The position numbers and the translations under genes are program-made. Positions 1 to 9,157 of a stretch of 64,000 nt of DNA are shown here, one piece after another. Numbering within the stretch: the stretch's first letter is position 1; every line of letters begins with the position of its first letter. The notes under the pieces are model-generated. The model searched no databases, was not told the DNA's origin, and saw nothing but the letters and a program-made list of their open reading frames with translations. Source of the stretch: Pelagovum pacificum (GTDB lineage Bacteria; Pseudomonadota; Alphaproteobacteria; Rhodobacterales; Rhodobacteraceae); NCBI RefSeq assembly GCF_016134045.1, contig NZ_CP065915.1, forward strand, positions 2,604,001 through 2,668,000. The letters run 5' to 3'.

Positions 1-2096
1 GCGGGGTGAATGTTCACCTCGATCACACCGGGGTCGGGCGCCACGCGGATGACGTTGATGCGGGAATCCGGCGGCGGGGCATAGCCCTCGATATGGACCG
101 GCATCTGCAACCTGCTTGCCGTGTCCTCGACCGCGGCGAGCAGTTCGAGCCAGTCCTCGACTCGCTCGACCGGCGGCAGGAACACGCAGAGCCGTCCGTC
201 ACGCGGTTCGATCGCGATCGCGGTGCGCACCGCGCCGCCGTCGGCATTGAGTTCCTGCTCGACGCGATGCTGACCGGGCTCGTCCGCGGTGAAGCTGGCG
301 CGGGCCTGATCGCGGGACTCCTCCGGGGCGGCGGCCTCCGCACGCTCCGCCGGACGGTCGGGCCACGAGGGCGGTGCGGCGGGCCGATCGGGCAGCGGAT
401 CGGTCAGGACCGAGGGATCGGCGGTGTTGATGTAGGGATAGGACGAGGGCGGCACGTAGGGCAGCGCCTCGAGCGGCAGGCGATAACCGACCGGGCTGTC
501 ACCGGGGACAAGGAAGATCTTGCCGCGCCGGGGTTTCCACATCTCCGACTGCCACCGTTGCCCGGTCGCCCGGCCCTGCCAGCGCTGCACCGGCAGGACG
601 TAGCCGCGCGGCTCGGTCAGGCCGTTGGCGAAGACCTTGGCGATGCGGGCACGGGCCTCGGCGTCCTTCAGCTCGGAATTCTCGGGCGTCACGTTCGGCG
701 GCAGGTTGGCTTCCTTGAGCAGCCATTCGCCCGGATCCTCGTAGGCGGGCACCGCGTGCCCGGACTCGACGCCGAGCTCCTCGGCGACGCCGCGCAAGAG
801 CGACGCGGCCTGCTCCACCGTCGGCGCGGCATCGGCGCTTTCGTCGGCGATCAGGCTGGCATCGTTCCAGATCGGCTTGCCGTCGCGGCGCCAGTAGAGC
901 GAGAAGGTCCAGCGCGGCAGCGTCTCGCCCGGATACCACTTGCCCTGCCCGTAGTGCAGGATTCCGCCCGGCGCGAAACGGTCGCGCAACCGGCGGATCA
1001 GCTGGTCGGCGAGGCCGCGCTTCTGCGGGCCGACGGCGGCGGAATTCCACTCCTCCGACTCGAAATCGTCGATGCTGACGAAGGTCGGCTCGCCGCCCAT
1101 CGTCAGGCGCACGTCGCCCGCCGTCAGCTGGTCGTCCACCTTGCGGCCGAGCGTGTCGAGCGCCTCCCAGCTTTCTTCGGAGAAGGGCTTGGAAATGCGC
1201 GGATGCTCCGCCACCCGCGTGACGTTCATGTCGAAGGCGAAGTCGACCTCCGGCGCCCCGGCGGAGGAAAAGCCCCCCGCGATCGGCGCGGCGTTGCGGT
1301 AGTGCGGCGTGGCGGCAAGGGGAATGTGGCTCTCGCCCGTCAGCAGGCCGGACGTCGGGTCCAGCCCGACCCACCCGGCGCCGGGCAGGTAGACCTCGCA
1401 CCAGGCGTGGAGGTCGGTGAAGTCGTGATCCGTTCCCGACGGCCCGTCGAGCGCCTCGAGGTCCGGCTTCAGCTGGATCAGGTAGCCGGAAACGAAGCGC
1501 GCGGCGAAGCCGAGGTGACGCAGGAGCTGCACCAGCAGCCACGAGCTGTCGCGGCAGGATCCCTTGCCGATGCCGAGCGTTTCCTCCGGGGTCTGCACCC
1601 CTGCTTCCATCCGGATGACATAGCCGATCTCGCGCGCCAGCCGCGCGTTCAGCCCGACCACCATGTCGACGGTGCGCTGACCCGGCGTGCGGTCGACGCT
1701 GTCGAGCAGCTTCTGCAGGTGCGGGCCCGCCGGCTCCGGCTGGCGGTAGATGGTGAGGTCGTCGACATAATCGTTCGGGTAGTCGAAGGGCCATGCCTCG
1801 GCCTCTTCCTCCACGAAGAAGTCGAAGGGATTGTAGACGGACATGTCGGCGACGAGGTCGACTTCGATCTTCAGCTCGCGCACCGGCTCGGGGAAGACGA
1901 AGCGCGCCATCCAGTTGCCGTAGACATCCTGCTGATGGTTCACGAAGTGCCCGCCCGGCGACACCTTGAGAGAGTGCGACAGCACCCGCGTGCGGCCATG
2001 CGGCGCGGGACGCAGACGGATGATCTGGGGCCCCAGCGTCACCGGCCGGTCGTACTTGTAATGGGTGAGGTGGTAGATCGCAGCCTTGATCGCCAT
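1..2096 (-). CDS. Transglutaminase-like protein with DUF2126 region (3' end outside window)
   Basis: The gene starts at an ATG at 2096 preceded by a GGAAGG ribosome site and runs off the left edge, so 698 codons are visible. Residues 1-290 form a bacterial transglutaminase N-terminal domain plus cysteine-protease-like core. The triad is visible: C181 in GKGSCRDSSW, H230 in DLHAWCEVY and D246 in GLDPTSG. The rest, from about 300 on, fits DUF2126. Members of this family are usually around 1,100 residues, so about 400 residues should lie outside. There is no signal peptide, which suggests a cytoplasmic protein. Such proteins usually sit beside circularly permuted ATP-grasp and alpha-E genes, which may lie further left. 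The substrate is unknown. The family assignment is firm and the function is not. Confidence 0.88.
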   Translation of the reverse strand, partial: MAIKAAIYHLTHYKYDRPVTLGPQIIRLRPAPHGRTRVLSHSLKVSPGGHFVNHQQDVYGNWMARFVFPEPVRELKIEVDLVADMSVYNPFDFFVEEEAEAWPFDYPNDYVDDLTIYRQPEPAGPHLQKLLDSVDRTPGQRTVDMVVGLNARLAREIGYVIRMEAGVQTPEETLGIGKGSCRDSSWLLVQLLRHLGFAARFVSGYLIQLKPDLEALDGPSGTDHDFTDLHAWCEVYLPGAGWVGLDPTSGLLTGESHIPLAATPHYRNAAPIAGGFSSAGAPEVDFAFDMNVTRVAEHPRISKPFSEESWEALDTLGRKVDDQLTAGDVRLTMGGEPTFVSIDDFESEEWNSAAVGPQKRGLADQLIRRLRDRFAPGGILHYGQGKWYPGETLPRWTFSLYWRRDGKPIWNDASLIADESADAAPTVEQAASLLRGVAEELGVESGHAVPAYEDPGEWLLKEANLPPNVTPENSELKDAEARARIAKVFANGLTEPRGYVLPVQRWQGRATGQRWQSEMWKPRRGKIFLVPGDSPVGYRLPLEALPYVPPSSYPYINTADPSVLTDPLPDRPAAPPSWPDRPAERAEAAAPEESRDQARASFTADEPGQHRVEQELNADGGAVRTAIAIEPRDGRLCVFLPPVERVEDWLELLAAVEDTASRLQMPVHIEGYAPPPDSRINVIRVAPDPGVIEVNIHP

Positions 2097-2318
2097 GTCG
2101 CCTTCCGTCTCCGCTATCGGACGAGACTTACCGCAGGTGGTTGCAAATGCCGAGGGTGCTTGGACCGCCCGGGGGCCATCGGGTGTGCAGACGCCTGTTT
2201 TTTGGACTGTCCCGCGCCGCAGCGCGGTGCTCCATCCCGCGATGTCAGCTCATCATCTAGCGTGCAAAGGGGTCCCGGCATCGGCTGACGTGACATCCGC
2301 ATCGAATTGTTCGGAATT

Positions 2319-3233
2319 TCAGGCCCTGGCATTTACCGGCGCTTTACCTCCGCGTTGCAGGGTGACCCACATGGCGGCGGCAAGGATCAGGACCGCGCCG
2401 CCCCAGAAGCGTATGGTCGGGACCTCGCCGAACAGCAGGTAACCCGACGCCGTCGAGAAGACGAGGGTGAGGTAGCCGAGCACGCCGAGGAACCCGGCCT
2501 CGCCCAGCTTGTGCGCCTGGACGAAACAGAACTGCGCGCATTGCGCGAACAGCCCGATGCCGATCAGCGCCGGCCATGTCCCGGCCGGCACCGGCTGCCA
2601 GTTGAGGGCCGTGAACGGGGCCGTCAGGACGGTCAACCCGGCGGTGTAGAAGGTCATGAGCACCACGGTCGGCGCGCCCTTCAGCCGTCGCGTCAGGATG
2701 ACCGCCGAGGTGCCGAGCAGGACCGTCAGGAACGTCGCCGCAAGGCCGAGCGACGCCTCGATGCGGCCCGGCTCGACCGCGATCAGGACGCCGGCAAAGG
2801 CGATCGCGACCGCGATCCAACGGCGGCGACCGATCGTCTCCTTCAGGAGCAGCGCCGCCATGATGAGCATCACGATCGGCCGGGTGAAGCCGATGGCGGT
2901 GAACAGCGCGAAGGGCATCCGCGCGATGGCGAAGAAGCTCGCCGTCAGGGTCGCTGCCGAGAAGGCGACGCGCAGCAGGTGCAGCTTCAGGTCCGGCAGG
3001 CCGACGAAAGCCTCCCTGCGGCTGAGGATCCACGGCAGCATCAGCAGCAGCCCCGTGCAGGCCCGAATGGTCACCAGCTGCACCGACGGCAGGTCGAGCC
3101 CGACCGCCTTCACGATGGACAGCGCCCATATGTTGAGCGCCATGTCCCCGATCAGCCACGCGCCGCCAGTGAGGTTCGCGCGATCCGCCGCGTCGCCTCG
3201 TTCTGGCGGGCGCGCGGGATCAGCCCGCGTCAA
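2319..3233 (-). CDS. EamA/DMT-family transporter
   Basis: A 304-residue membrane protein with about ten hydrophobic segments in two homologous halves, the layout of EamA (drug/metabolite) transporters. The first helix begins near residue 24 (GAWLIGDMALN). The longest frame starts at a TTG (3233) that overlaps the end of the PIG-L gene by 14 bases. No clear ribosome site is seen, so translational coupling or an internal start are both possible. It is the last gene of the ROK-PIG-L-EamA minus-strand unit. It probably exports or imports a small metabolite linked to that unit; the substrate cannot be read from the sequence. Confidence 0.85.
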   Translation of the reverse strand: MTRADPARPPERGDAADRANLTGGAWLIGDMALNIWALSIVKAVGLDLPSVQLVTIRACTGLLLMLPWILSRREAFVGLPDLKLHLLRVAFSAATLTASFFAIARMPFALFTAIGFTRPIVMLIMAALLLKETIGRRRWIAVAIAFAGVLIAVEPGRIEASLGLAATFLTVLLGTSAVILTRRLKGAPTVVLMTFYTAGLTVLTAPFTALNWQPVPAGTWPALIGIGLFAQCAQFCFVQAHKLGEAGFLGVLGYLTLVFSTASGYLLFGEVPTIRFWGGAVLILAAAMWVTLQRGGKAPVNARA

Positions 3234-5529
3234 CGAGGTTCGCCATCAGTCGGAACGCGCCGGGCACGAGCCGTTCCATCTGGTGATGCAGGATCAGCGC
3301 GCAATGCGTGTGCCGGCCCTCGCCGATACTGGCCGACAGCAGCGATCCTTCGTGCGGCGCCTCGCCCGGATCGGCCATCGACAGGAGCGGTCGGTAGGCC
3401 TCGTCCCAGCTCTTGGCGAAATAGAGGCCCCGTTCCTTGTGCCAGCCGGTCCAGTCTTCCGGCACGATCCGGTTCGGCCCGGTCAGCAGCGGATGATCGG
3501 GGGCGAGCACCGTCACCTCGGCCTGCTCATCGGTGACCCGCCACCGCAGTGACGGTTGCCCGACCTCCAGACGCGCGGGCGGCGTGCTGTCCGGGTCCCA
3601 CAGGTCCCACGGCCGGTGGTAGAGCGTGACGAGGTTGCCACCCTCACGCACCCACTCATGCAGTATCGGGGCAAGATTGATCAGGCCGGGCCGGAAGCGG
3701 AAGGCGAAGACCCCGATCAGGATCGTGTCGTATCCTGCGAAGGGTGTGGTGCCGGCGAGGTCGGCATCGCTCAGCTGCGTGACGTCGGCGCCGATCGCGG
3801 CAAGCCAATCCCCGGCGCGGTCGTTACCTGCGCCGATATAGCCGATCCGCCCTCTCGGGGCGGCAATCGCGGCCGTCCGCACGTCGAGCTCCGCCGGCGT
3901 GGCGAGGAACCGGCTCGCCACGTGCGGATGTTCGATCCGGCGTACCGTGCTGGCAGGCGCGCCGTCCAGCAATAGCGGAAACGTTTGCAGGGCTTCGGAC
4001 AGGTCGTCGGGCGCCGTGATCGTCACGTCCCGCCCCTGCCAGTCCTGCCTCCAGCAGTCCGGCAGATCAAACGCGGGTGTGCCCCCGCCGGTGTCGGTGA
4101 TCGACAGAGACAGGCTCCGCCCCGGCAGCGTGGTGTTCAGGATCGCCCGCTGCCGCGACAGAGTCGCGCGGGGCGCGGGCAGGATCAGCGGCGGGTTGTC
4201 GAACGCGACGGCAGAGGTCGCCTCTGCCCCGTGCGCCGCAACATGCACCAACAGCGCCGGGGCCGCGGGCCGGAGCGGGTCGTAATCCATCGGCACAGGG
4301 CTTTGCGCGGCATCGGACGCGACGATCAGCGCGTCTTCCGTCGCCGTCACACCGTCGGGCAGCGACAGGTCGGTCCGGGTCTCGCCGTGATCGGGGTCAC
4401 GCGCCTCGACATGCAGCGGCACCGTGTCGCCGGGGGCGAGGAAGGTGCGCTCGGTCCGCGCGCTCGCGTCGGGCAGCGCGCAGAGCCGCATCACGCGGGC
4501 CAGCTGGTCGATCTTGCGGGCGAGGCGATGGTCTTCGCCCGGAACGGTCGCCTGTCGGATAACGGACAGCGCCTCCGCCGCCGCCGACAGGATCGCTGCC
4601 CGGTCGGGAAAGGCTGCGATGGCGCGGTCGATGGCCGCGTCGGCAGGGGCGAGCGCGGAGTCGATGTCGGACAGGCGTCGCGGCAGGTTGTCGGACGGAT
4701 GTCCGCTATCGGACCCGACGCGGGTCTCGAGCAGGTGCAGCGGAAACGTTTGCGACGTCCCCGACGGCACCCAGCGCCCCATGCCCTGCGTGCGGTGGAA
4801 GGCGCGCGACTGCTGTCCGATCCGGAGGTAGCCGAAGCCCAGCACGGGATCACTGCCGCTGGCGTCGACCTCGACCGTGGCGAGGGGCGGCGGTTCCTCG
4901 TCGTCGTAGGCGCCGCCGGCGCCGGACCATGCGGGCAGATAGAGCTTGCTGACCTCCCACGGCGGCAGGTCGTTACCGCCGAATGCCGGGTCGGCGGCCA
5001 GCGCCATGACCTCCTGCGCCGCCAGGGTCATGGCGCGGTGGTGGCCGTGTTGACCGGGAATGTTCAGAAAGGTCGGGCAGAGAATGTCGGGCCGCTCGGT
5101 GCGCACGATCTCGACGAAGCGGGCGAGCGTGCGGTCACGACCCCATCGGTCGATCGTCTCCTCCCCGGACTTGGAAAAGCCGAAGTCGTGGATCGGATCG
5201 GCAGGCCCCTCGCCGAACCAGTAGAGCCGCATGTCGAGCACGTCCGCCGCGCGCTCCATCTCGGCGGTGCGCAGGGTGCCGATCTCGGCCCCGGCCTCCG
5301 TGCCGATGTCGTTCTGGCCGCCCTCGCCGCGGGTCGAGCAGGCGTAGGCGAGCGCCATGCCGTCGCGCAGGCCGAGCGTGGCGAGCATCGCCGACGTCTC
5401 GTCATCGGGATGCGCGCCGGTCTGCATGAAGCTGGTCACCGAGCGCAGCGGCTGCAGCGCCTGCCAGAGGCGGGCAGCGAGCGGTCGCGCGGCTTCTGTC
5501 TCGATACGGGACTGGTCGGGCGTTGGCAT
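3220..5529 (-). CDS. PIG-L family deacetylase with long C-terminal extension
   Basis: A 769-residue protein. The first 220 residues or so are a PIG-L/LmbE zinc-dependent N-deacetylase domain with the metal motif AHPDDE (39-44) and a second histidine cluster GQHGHHRA (H161, H163, H164). Known members remove acetyl groups from GlcNAc-type substrates (MshB, BshB, PIG-L). The middle part (about 350-580) looks beta-rich. The last 180 residues (from GRIGYIGAGNDRAG) look like a Rossmann or class-I-amidotransferase-like fold. Stand-alone PIG-L enzymes are only 220-300 residues, although large forms exist. The gene begins 18 bases after the ROK gene and is probably cotranscribed with it. No signal peptide is seen. 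The substrate is presumably an N-acetylated sugar derivative, by inference. Confidence 0.87.
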   Translation of the reverse strand: MPTPDQSRIETEAARPLAARLWQALQPLRSVTSFMQTGAHPDDETSAMLATLGLRDGMALAYACSTRGEGGQNDIGTEAGAEIGTLRTAEMERAADVLDMRLYWFGEGPADPIHDFGFSKSGEETIDRWGRDRTLARFVEIVRTERPDILCPTFLNIPGQHGHHRAMTLAAQEVMALAADPAFGGNDLPPWEVSKLYLPAWSGAGGAYDDEEPPPLATVEVDASGSDPVLGFGYLRIGQQSRAFHRTQGMGRWVPSGTSQTFPLHLLETRVGSDSGHPSDNLPRRLSDIDSALAPADAAIDRAIAAFPDRAAILSAAAEALSVIRQATVPGEDHRLARKIDQLARVMRLCALPDASARTERTFLAPGDTVPLHVEARDPDHGETRTDLSLPDGVTATEDALIVASDAAQSPVPMDYDPLRPAAPALLVHVAAHGAEATSAVAFDNPPLILPAPRATLSRQRAILNTTLPGRSLSLSITDTGGGTPAFDLPDCWRQDWQGRDVTITAPDDLSEALQTFPLLLDGAPASTVRRIEHPHVASRFLATPAELDVRTAAIAAPRGRIGYIGAGNDRAGDWLAAIGADVTQLSDADLAGTTPFAGYDTILIGVFAFRFRPGLINLAPILHEWVREGGNLVTLYHRPWDLWDPDSTPPARLEVGQPSLRWRVTDEQAEVTVLAPDHPLLTGPNRIVPEDWTGWHKERGLYFAKSWDEAYRPLLSMADPGEAPHEGSLLSASIGEGRHTHCALILHHQMERLVPGAFRLMANLVDAG

Positions 5530-5547
5530 GGGCGTCTCCGGTGAGGG

Positions 5548-6720
5548 TCAGGCCGGGAGGGTGAGGCTCGGCGTCAGGGCCTGGTCGATGACCAGAGCGG
5601 CGGCGCCGAGGGTGGCGCTCATCCGGCCGGTCGCGCCGGCCATCAGGCGGGGTCGCTGGCGGTCCGCGCGGTTGGCGACGGAAGCGTCGGACAGCTGTAT
5701 GCTATCGGTCAGGTGTTGCAGCAGCGCGGGTGGCAGCGCGCCACCGAAGATCACTGTCTCCGGGTCCAACAGGTTTTCGAGCACGTGAACGGCATGGCCG
5801 AGCGCTGGCGTCGCGACGTCGAGCCATGCCTCCAGCGCGGGGTGCCGGGCAGTGAAGAGGCGATCGAGATCATCGACCGTCTCGGCCGCCTGTCCGCTTC
5901 CGCGCAACCGCGCGGCAAGGGCCATCCGGCTGGCGACGGCCTCGAGCGGGCGGACGCCGCCTTCGGCCGGGACCGGCATGTGTCCGATTTCTCCGGCGTT
6001 GCCGAAGGCACCGCGCAACAGGCCGCCGTTCGACACGAAGCCGAGGCCGATGCCGGTGCCGAAATAGACGTAGGCGTAGGTCGACAGGCCCGTAGCGACG
6101 CCGACGAGCCGCTCGGCCATCGCCGCGGCGTTGGCGTCGTTCTCGACCGTGACCGCGAGGCCGAGCGCGTCGGAGAGCAGCGCGCCCGGGTCGTCGTGTT
6201 CCCAGTCGGGAAGTTCGGTCGAGAGGCCGGAAAGACCGGTTTCGCCGAAGGGACCGGGAAGCACGACGCCGGCGCCGAGGATGCGGCTTGCGGGCACGCG
6301 TGTGCGGGCAACGGCCTGCGCATAGAGCGCGCGCACTTCCGGGACGACGTGGTCGGGATCGGCGGAGGACAGGGCGGCGCGGCCGGTGTGGACCACCCTG
6401 CCCTGCAGGTCGATCAGCGCGCAGAGGACGGCATCGGGGCGGATCTCCACGCCGAAGGCAAGGCCGGCACCTGCTTCGATCGCGTAGATGACGGACGGCA
6501 GCCCGCGCCCGCCGGTCCGCTTGCCGGCCTCGCGCAGCCAGCCGTCGGCGACGAGATCGGCGATGATGTTGCTGACCGCCTGGATCGACAGGCCCGATGC
6601 GCGTGCAATCTCGGCCCGGCCGGACGGGCCGGAGCGTTGGATATGGCTCAGCACAAGGCTGCGATTATAGGCACGGCTGCGCTCTGCATTCGATCCGGGG
6701 GGCGAAATCGTAAGGCTCAT
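5548..6720 (-). CDS. ROK family transcriptional regulator (NagC/XylR type)
   Basis: A 390-residue protein with an N-terminal winged helix (about 15-80: SGRAEIARASGLSIQAVSNI) followed by a ROK sugar-kinase fold with phosphate-binding GTGIGLGF. The histidine of the ROK zinc site is present in GEIGHM, but the cysteine cluster that normally follows (CxCGxxGCxE) is absent and replaced by VPAEGGVRP. The effector is probably a sugar or sugar phosphate from the adjacent importer. It is divergent from the binding-protein gene at 6824 with an operator-like palindrome between them. No ribosome site precedes the ATG. A -10-like box lies only six bases upstream, so the transcript may be leaderless. Confidence 0.9.
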   Translation of the reverse strand: MSLTISPPGSNAERSRAYNRSLVLSHIQRSGPSGRAEIARASGLSIQAVSNIIADLVADGWLREAGKRTGGRGLPSVIYAIEAGAGLAFGVEIRPDAVLCALIDLQGRVVHTGRAALSSADPDHVVPEVRALYAQAVARTRVPASRILGAGVVLPGPFGETGLSGLSTELPDWEHDDPGALLSDALGLAVTVENDANAAAMAERLVGVATGLSTYAYVYFGTGIGLGFVSNGGLLRGAFGNAGEIGHMPVPAEGGVRPLEAVASRMALAARLRGSGQAAETVDDLDRLFTARHPALEAWLDVATPALGHAVHVLENLLDPETVIFGGALPPALLQHLTDSIQLSDASVANRADRQRPRLMAGATGRMSATLGAAALVIDQALTPSLTLPA

Positions 6721-6726
6721 GGGATC

Positions 6727-6755
6727 GGATTAATTCAACTCGCTTGATAACTCAA
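6727..6755 (-). promoter_or_regulatory. Predicted promoter of the ROK gene
   Basis: On the minus strand TTGAGT (6755-6750) is followed after 17 bases by TAATCC (6732-6727). The predicted transcription start falls at or within a base of the ATG at 6720, and no Shine-Dalgarno sequence exists, so a leaderless message is expected. The -35 box overlaps the palindrome at 6749-6767. Confidence 0.4.
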
Positions 6756-6767
6756 ATGGTTTGACTT
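6749..6767. promoter_or_regulatory. Candidate ROK operator
   Basis: Nineteen-base interrupted palindrome AAcTCAAA-TGG-TTTGAcTT, with one mismatched pair, between the divergent ROK and binding-protein genes. AT-rich palindromes of this kind are typical of NagC/XylR-type operators. It overlaps the predicted ROK -35 box, and for the plus strand it lies between a TTGATA box at 6744 and weak -10-like sequence near 6766. Confidence 0.45.
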
Positions 6768-6823
6768 AACCGTAGGACATCTCGGCACTGAATCGGGAAC
6801 CTCAACGACAGGGAGCTTGCGAG

Positions 6824-6848
6824 ATGAATTCCAAAACGATGAATTCCA
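6824..6848 (+). repeat. Direct repeat of ATGAATTCCA at the start of the binding-protein gene
   Basis: The ten-base word occurs at 6824-6833 and 6839-6848, giving two in-frame ATG codons (MNSKT then MNSR). Only the first has a ribosome site at proper distance. It is probably a small local duplication. Confidence 0.6.
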
Positions 6849-8101
6849 GACTACGGACGACCATTGCCGCGACCATGACTTCGGGCGTCGCCCTTCTGTC
6901 CGCAGCGCCGGCCATGGCGCAGGTCGAAATCGAATATTGGCAGTATTTCTTCGACGCGCGGGTCACCGCGATGGAGCAGCTCATCGAGAATTTCGAGGAG
7001 GCCAATCCTGACATCACCGTCAAGATGACGACCTTCCCCTATGACAATTACCGCACGCAGGTCGCCGCCGCGATCCCGGCGGGTGAAGGGCCGGACGTCG
7101 TGCAGCTGTTCTACGGCTGGCTGAACGACTACGTCGAAGCCGAGCTGATTCAGCCCCTGCCGACCGACACGTTCCCCGCGGAGACCATCGAGTCCGAGTA
7201 CTTCCCGATGGTGCAGGCGATGGAGATCGACGGCGAATACTGGGCGCTGCCGACCGCCGTGCGCTCGCTCGCCCTGTTCTACAACAAGCGCCTGTTCGAG
7301 GACGCCGGCATCGAAGGCCCGCCCGAGACGCTGGACGAGCTGGTCGACTACGCGATCCAGCTGACCGAGCGCGACGGCGCGGGCAACCTCACCCAGGCCG
7401 GCCTGACCACGGGCATGACCGCGCAGGACCACCATTGGTGGCGCGAAGTCCTGGTGCGCCAGTTCGGCGGCACGCCCTACAACGAGGACTATACCGAGGT
7501 CACCTACGACGACGAGGCCGGCATCGAGGCGCTGGAATATTACCTCGCCTTCCAGACCGAGCACGGAGCGTCCGAGAGCAGCTTCATGGACGAGCCGCAG
7601 GCCGCCTTCCGGGCCGGCCGTGCGGGGATGCACATCGACGGCTCCTTCCGGATCGGCGCGCTGAACGACACGCGCGGGCTGGACTGGGGCGTGGCGGAAC
7701 TGCCGGCGGGGCCGGACGGCACGCAGTCGAACTATTCCTCCTACTGGGTGAACGCGATCACGAGCTCCGCCGAGGGTGAGGAGTACGAAGCATCCGTGAA
7801 GTTCATGGAGTACGTCACCTCCCCCGAGGCCATGCAGATCTGGCTGGAGGTGGTTGGGGAGCTTCCCGCCAAGCAGGCGGTCGGCATGACCGACGAAAAC
7901 GCCAATGACGAGGTCTACGGCCCCTTCATTCGCGGGCTCGAATATGCGCACACGACGATCTTCGCAGACGAGAGCGCGCAGCGGCAGTTGATGGTCGAGA
8001 TGGTCGAGCGGGTGTTCCTCGAGGATATGGACCCGGCCGAAAGCCTCGGCATCGCCGCCGAGGCGGAGCAGGCCATCCTCGACGATTACTACAGCGAGTG
8101 A
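6824..8101 (+). CDS. CUT1 ABC transporter sugar-binding protein
   Basis: A 425-residue family-1 extracellular solute-binding protein with a Sec signal peptide ending at AMA-Q (about residue 32). The mature part starts VEIEYWQYFFDARVTAMEQL, typical of CUT1 (MalE/UgpB-like) proteins. The start at 6824 has GGGAG eight bases upstream. A second in-frame ATG follows 15 bases later because ATGAATTCCA is repeated. It is the first gene of a six-gene operon (binding protein, two permeases, lyase, ATPase, PfkB kinase). A strong stem-loop follows the stop. The ligand is probably an oligosaccharide or sugar derivative, not identifiable from sequence. Confidence 0.93.
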   Translation: MNSKTMNSRLRTTIAATMTSGVALLSAAPAMAQVEIEYWQYFFDARVTAMEQLIENFEEANPDITVKMTTFPYDNYRTQVAAAIPAGEGPDVVQLFYGWLNDYVEAELIQPLPTDTFPAETIESEYFPMVQAMEIDGEYWALPTAVRSLALFYNKRLFEDAGIEGPPETLDELVDYAIQLTERDGAGNLTQAGLTTGMTAQDHHWWREVLVRQFGGTPYNEDYTEVTYDDEAGIEALEYYLAFQTEHGASESSFMDEPQAAFRAGRAGMHIDGSFRIGALNDTRGLDWGVAELPAGPDGTQSNYSSYWVNAITSSAEGEEYEASVKFMEYVTSPEAMQIWLEVVGELPAKQAVGMTDENANDEVYGPFIRGLEYAHTTIFADESAQRQLMVEMVERVFLEDMDPAESLGIAAEAEQAILDDYYSE

Positions 8102-8109
8102 TCGCGACC

Positions 8110-8148
8110 GGGGCGCGGGCGGGGTCTTCCCTGCCCCGTCCGCGCCCC
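8110..8148 (+). terminator. Intercistronic stem-loop after the binding-protein gene
   Basis: A 15-base-pair GC stem (8110-8124 with 8134-8148, one G-T pair) and a nine-base loop, starting eight bases after the binding-protein stop. No T-run follows. In such operons a hairpin here usually protects the binding-protein message or partially terminates, giving excess binding protein over permease. Confidence 0.7.
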
Positions 8149-8215
8149 ACCTGATTTCCGCGGGCCGTGATCCCGACACCCTAGCCACACCTGACACGCC
8201 GGAGAGCGAGCGGAC

Positions 8216-9157
8216 TTGGCCGACATACCTGACAGTACCGGACCCGGATCAAGTGGCCTGAAGGGCCGCTGGCACCGCCTGAGCATCCGCCAGAAACAGG
8301 TGGTGTGGGCGTGGGGTTTCCTCGCGATCCCGATCGTCTTCTACGTGGTGGTGCGCTTCTACCCGACCGCCGACGCCTTCATCCTGTCGTTCCAGGAATG
8401 GAACATGCTGAGCGACCGGGAATGGGTCGGCTTCGACAATTACGTCCGGCTCTGGAACGATCCGGTGTTCTGGAAAGTGTTCGTCAACACGTTCGAATAC
8501 CTCATTATCGGCACGCCGATCAGCCTCGTGCTCGCCTTCATCGTGGCCTACCACCTCGACAAGGTGCGCTTCATGCACGGCACGATCCGGGCGCTATACT
8601 TCCTGCCGTTCATGACCTCCGCCGTCGCGATGGCGTGGGTCTGGCGGTGGTTCTACCAGCCGGTGCCGACCGGGCTGTTCAACAACTTCCTCGCACAGTT
8701 CGGCATACCGCAGTTCCCGTTCCTGCAATCGACGACGACCGCCCTGCCCTCGATCCTCGCGCCGGCGGTGTGGGCCGGGCTGGGCTTCCAGATCATCATC
8801 TTCATGGCCGGTCTGCGGGCGATCCCGGTCACCTATTACGAGGCCGCGCGGGTCGACGGGCTCTCGAACTGGGCGCAACTCTGGCAGATCACCATCCCGC
8901 TGTTGAAGCCGACGATCGTGTTCCTCGTTGTGTTCAGCTCCATCGGATTCCTGCGGATCTTCGACCAGGTCTTCAACATGACCTCGACCAATCCGGGCGG
9001 GCCGCTCAATTCCACCAAGCCGCTGGTGCTGATGATCTACGAGACCGCGTTCGGGGGCCGCAGCCGCATGGGACAGGCCGCCGCGCAGACGGTGGTCCTG
9101 TTCACCATCCTGCTGATCGTGAGCCTGCTGCAGCTCCGCATTCTGAGAGACCGCTGA
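8216..9157 (+). CDS. CUT1 ABC transporter permease (MalF-like)
   Basis: A 313-residue inner-membrane permease with six predicted helices and the cytoplasmic EAA loop (EAARVDGLSNW, about residue 206) that contacts the ATPase. The start is taken as TTG at 8216, with GGAG eleven bases upstream; there is no better ATG that keeps the first helix. Its stop overlaps the next permease start by one base. It pairs with the permease at 9157 to form the channel for the importer. Confidence 0.92.
   Translation: MADIPDSTGPGSSGLKGRWHRLSIRQKQVVWAWGFLAIPIVFYVVVRFYPTADAFILSFQEWNMLSDREWVGFDNYVRLWNDPVFWKVFVNTFEYLIIGTPISLVLAFIVAYHLDKVRFMHGTIRALYFLPFMTSAVAMAWVWRWFYQPVPTGLFNNFLAQFGIPQFPFLQSTTTALPSILAPAVWAGLGFQIIIFMAGLRAIPVTYYEAARVDGLSNWAQLWQITIPLLKPTIVFLVVFSSIGFLRIFDQVFNMTSTNPGGPLNSTKPLVLMIYETAFGGRSRMGQAAAQTVVLFTILLIVSLLQLRILRDR

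Noticed and set aside
6..2288. Open frame of 760 codons on the plus strand
   Set aside because: It is antisense to the transglutaminase/DUF2126 gene, has arginine- and glycine-rich low-complexity translation, and shows no domain. Such frames arise from GC-rich codon bias.
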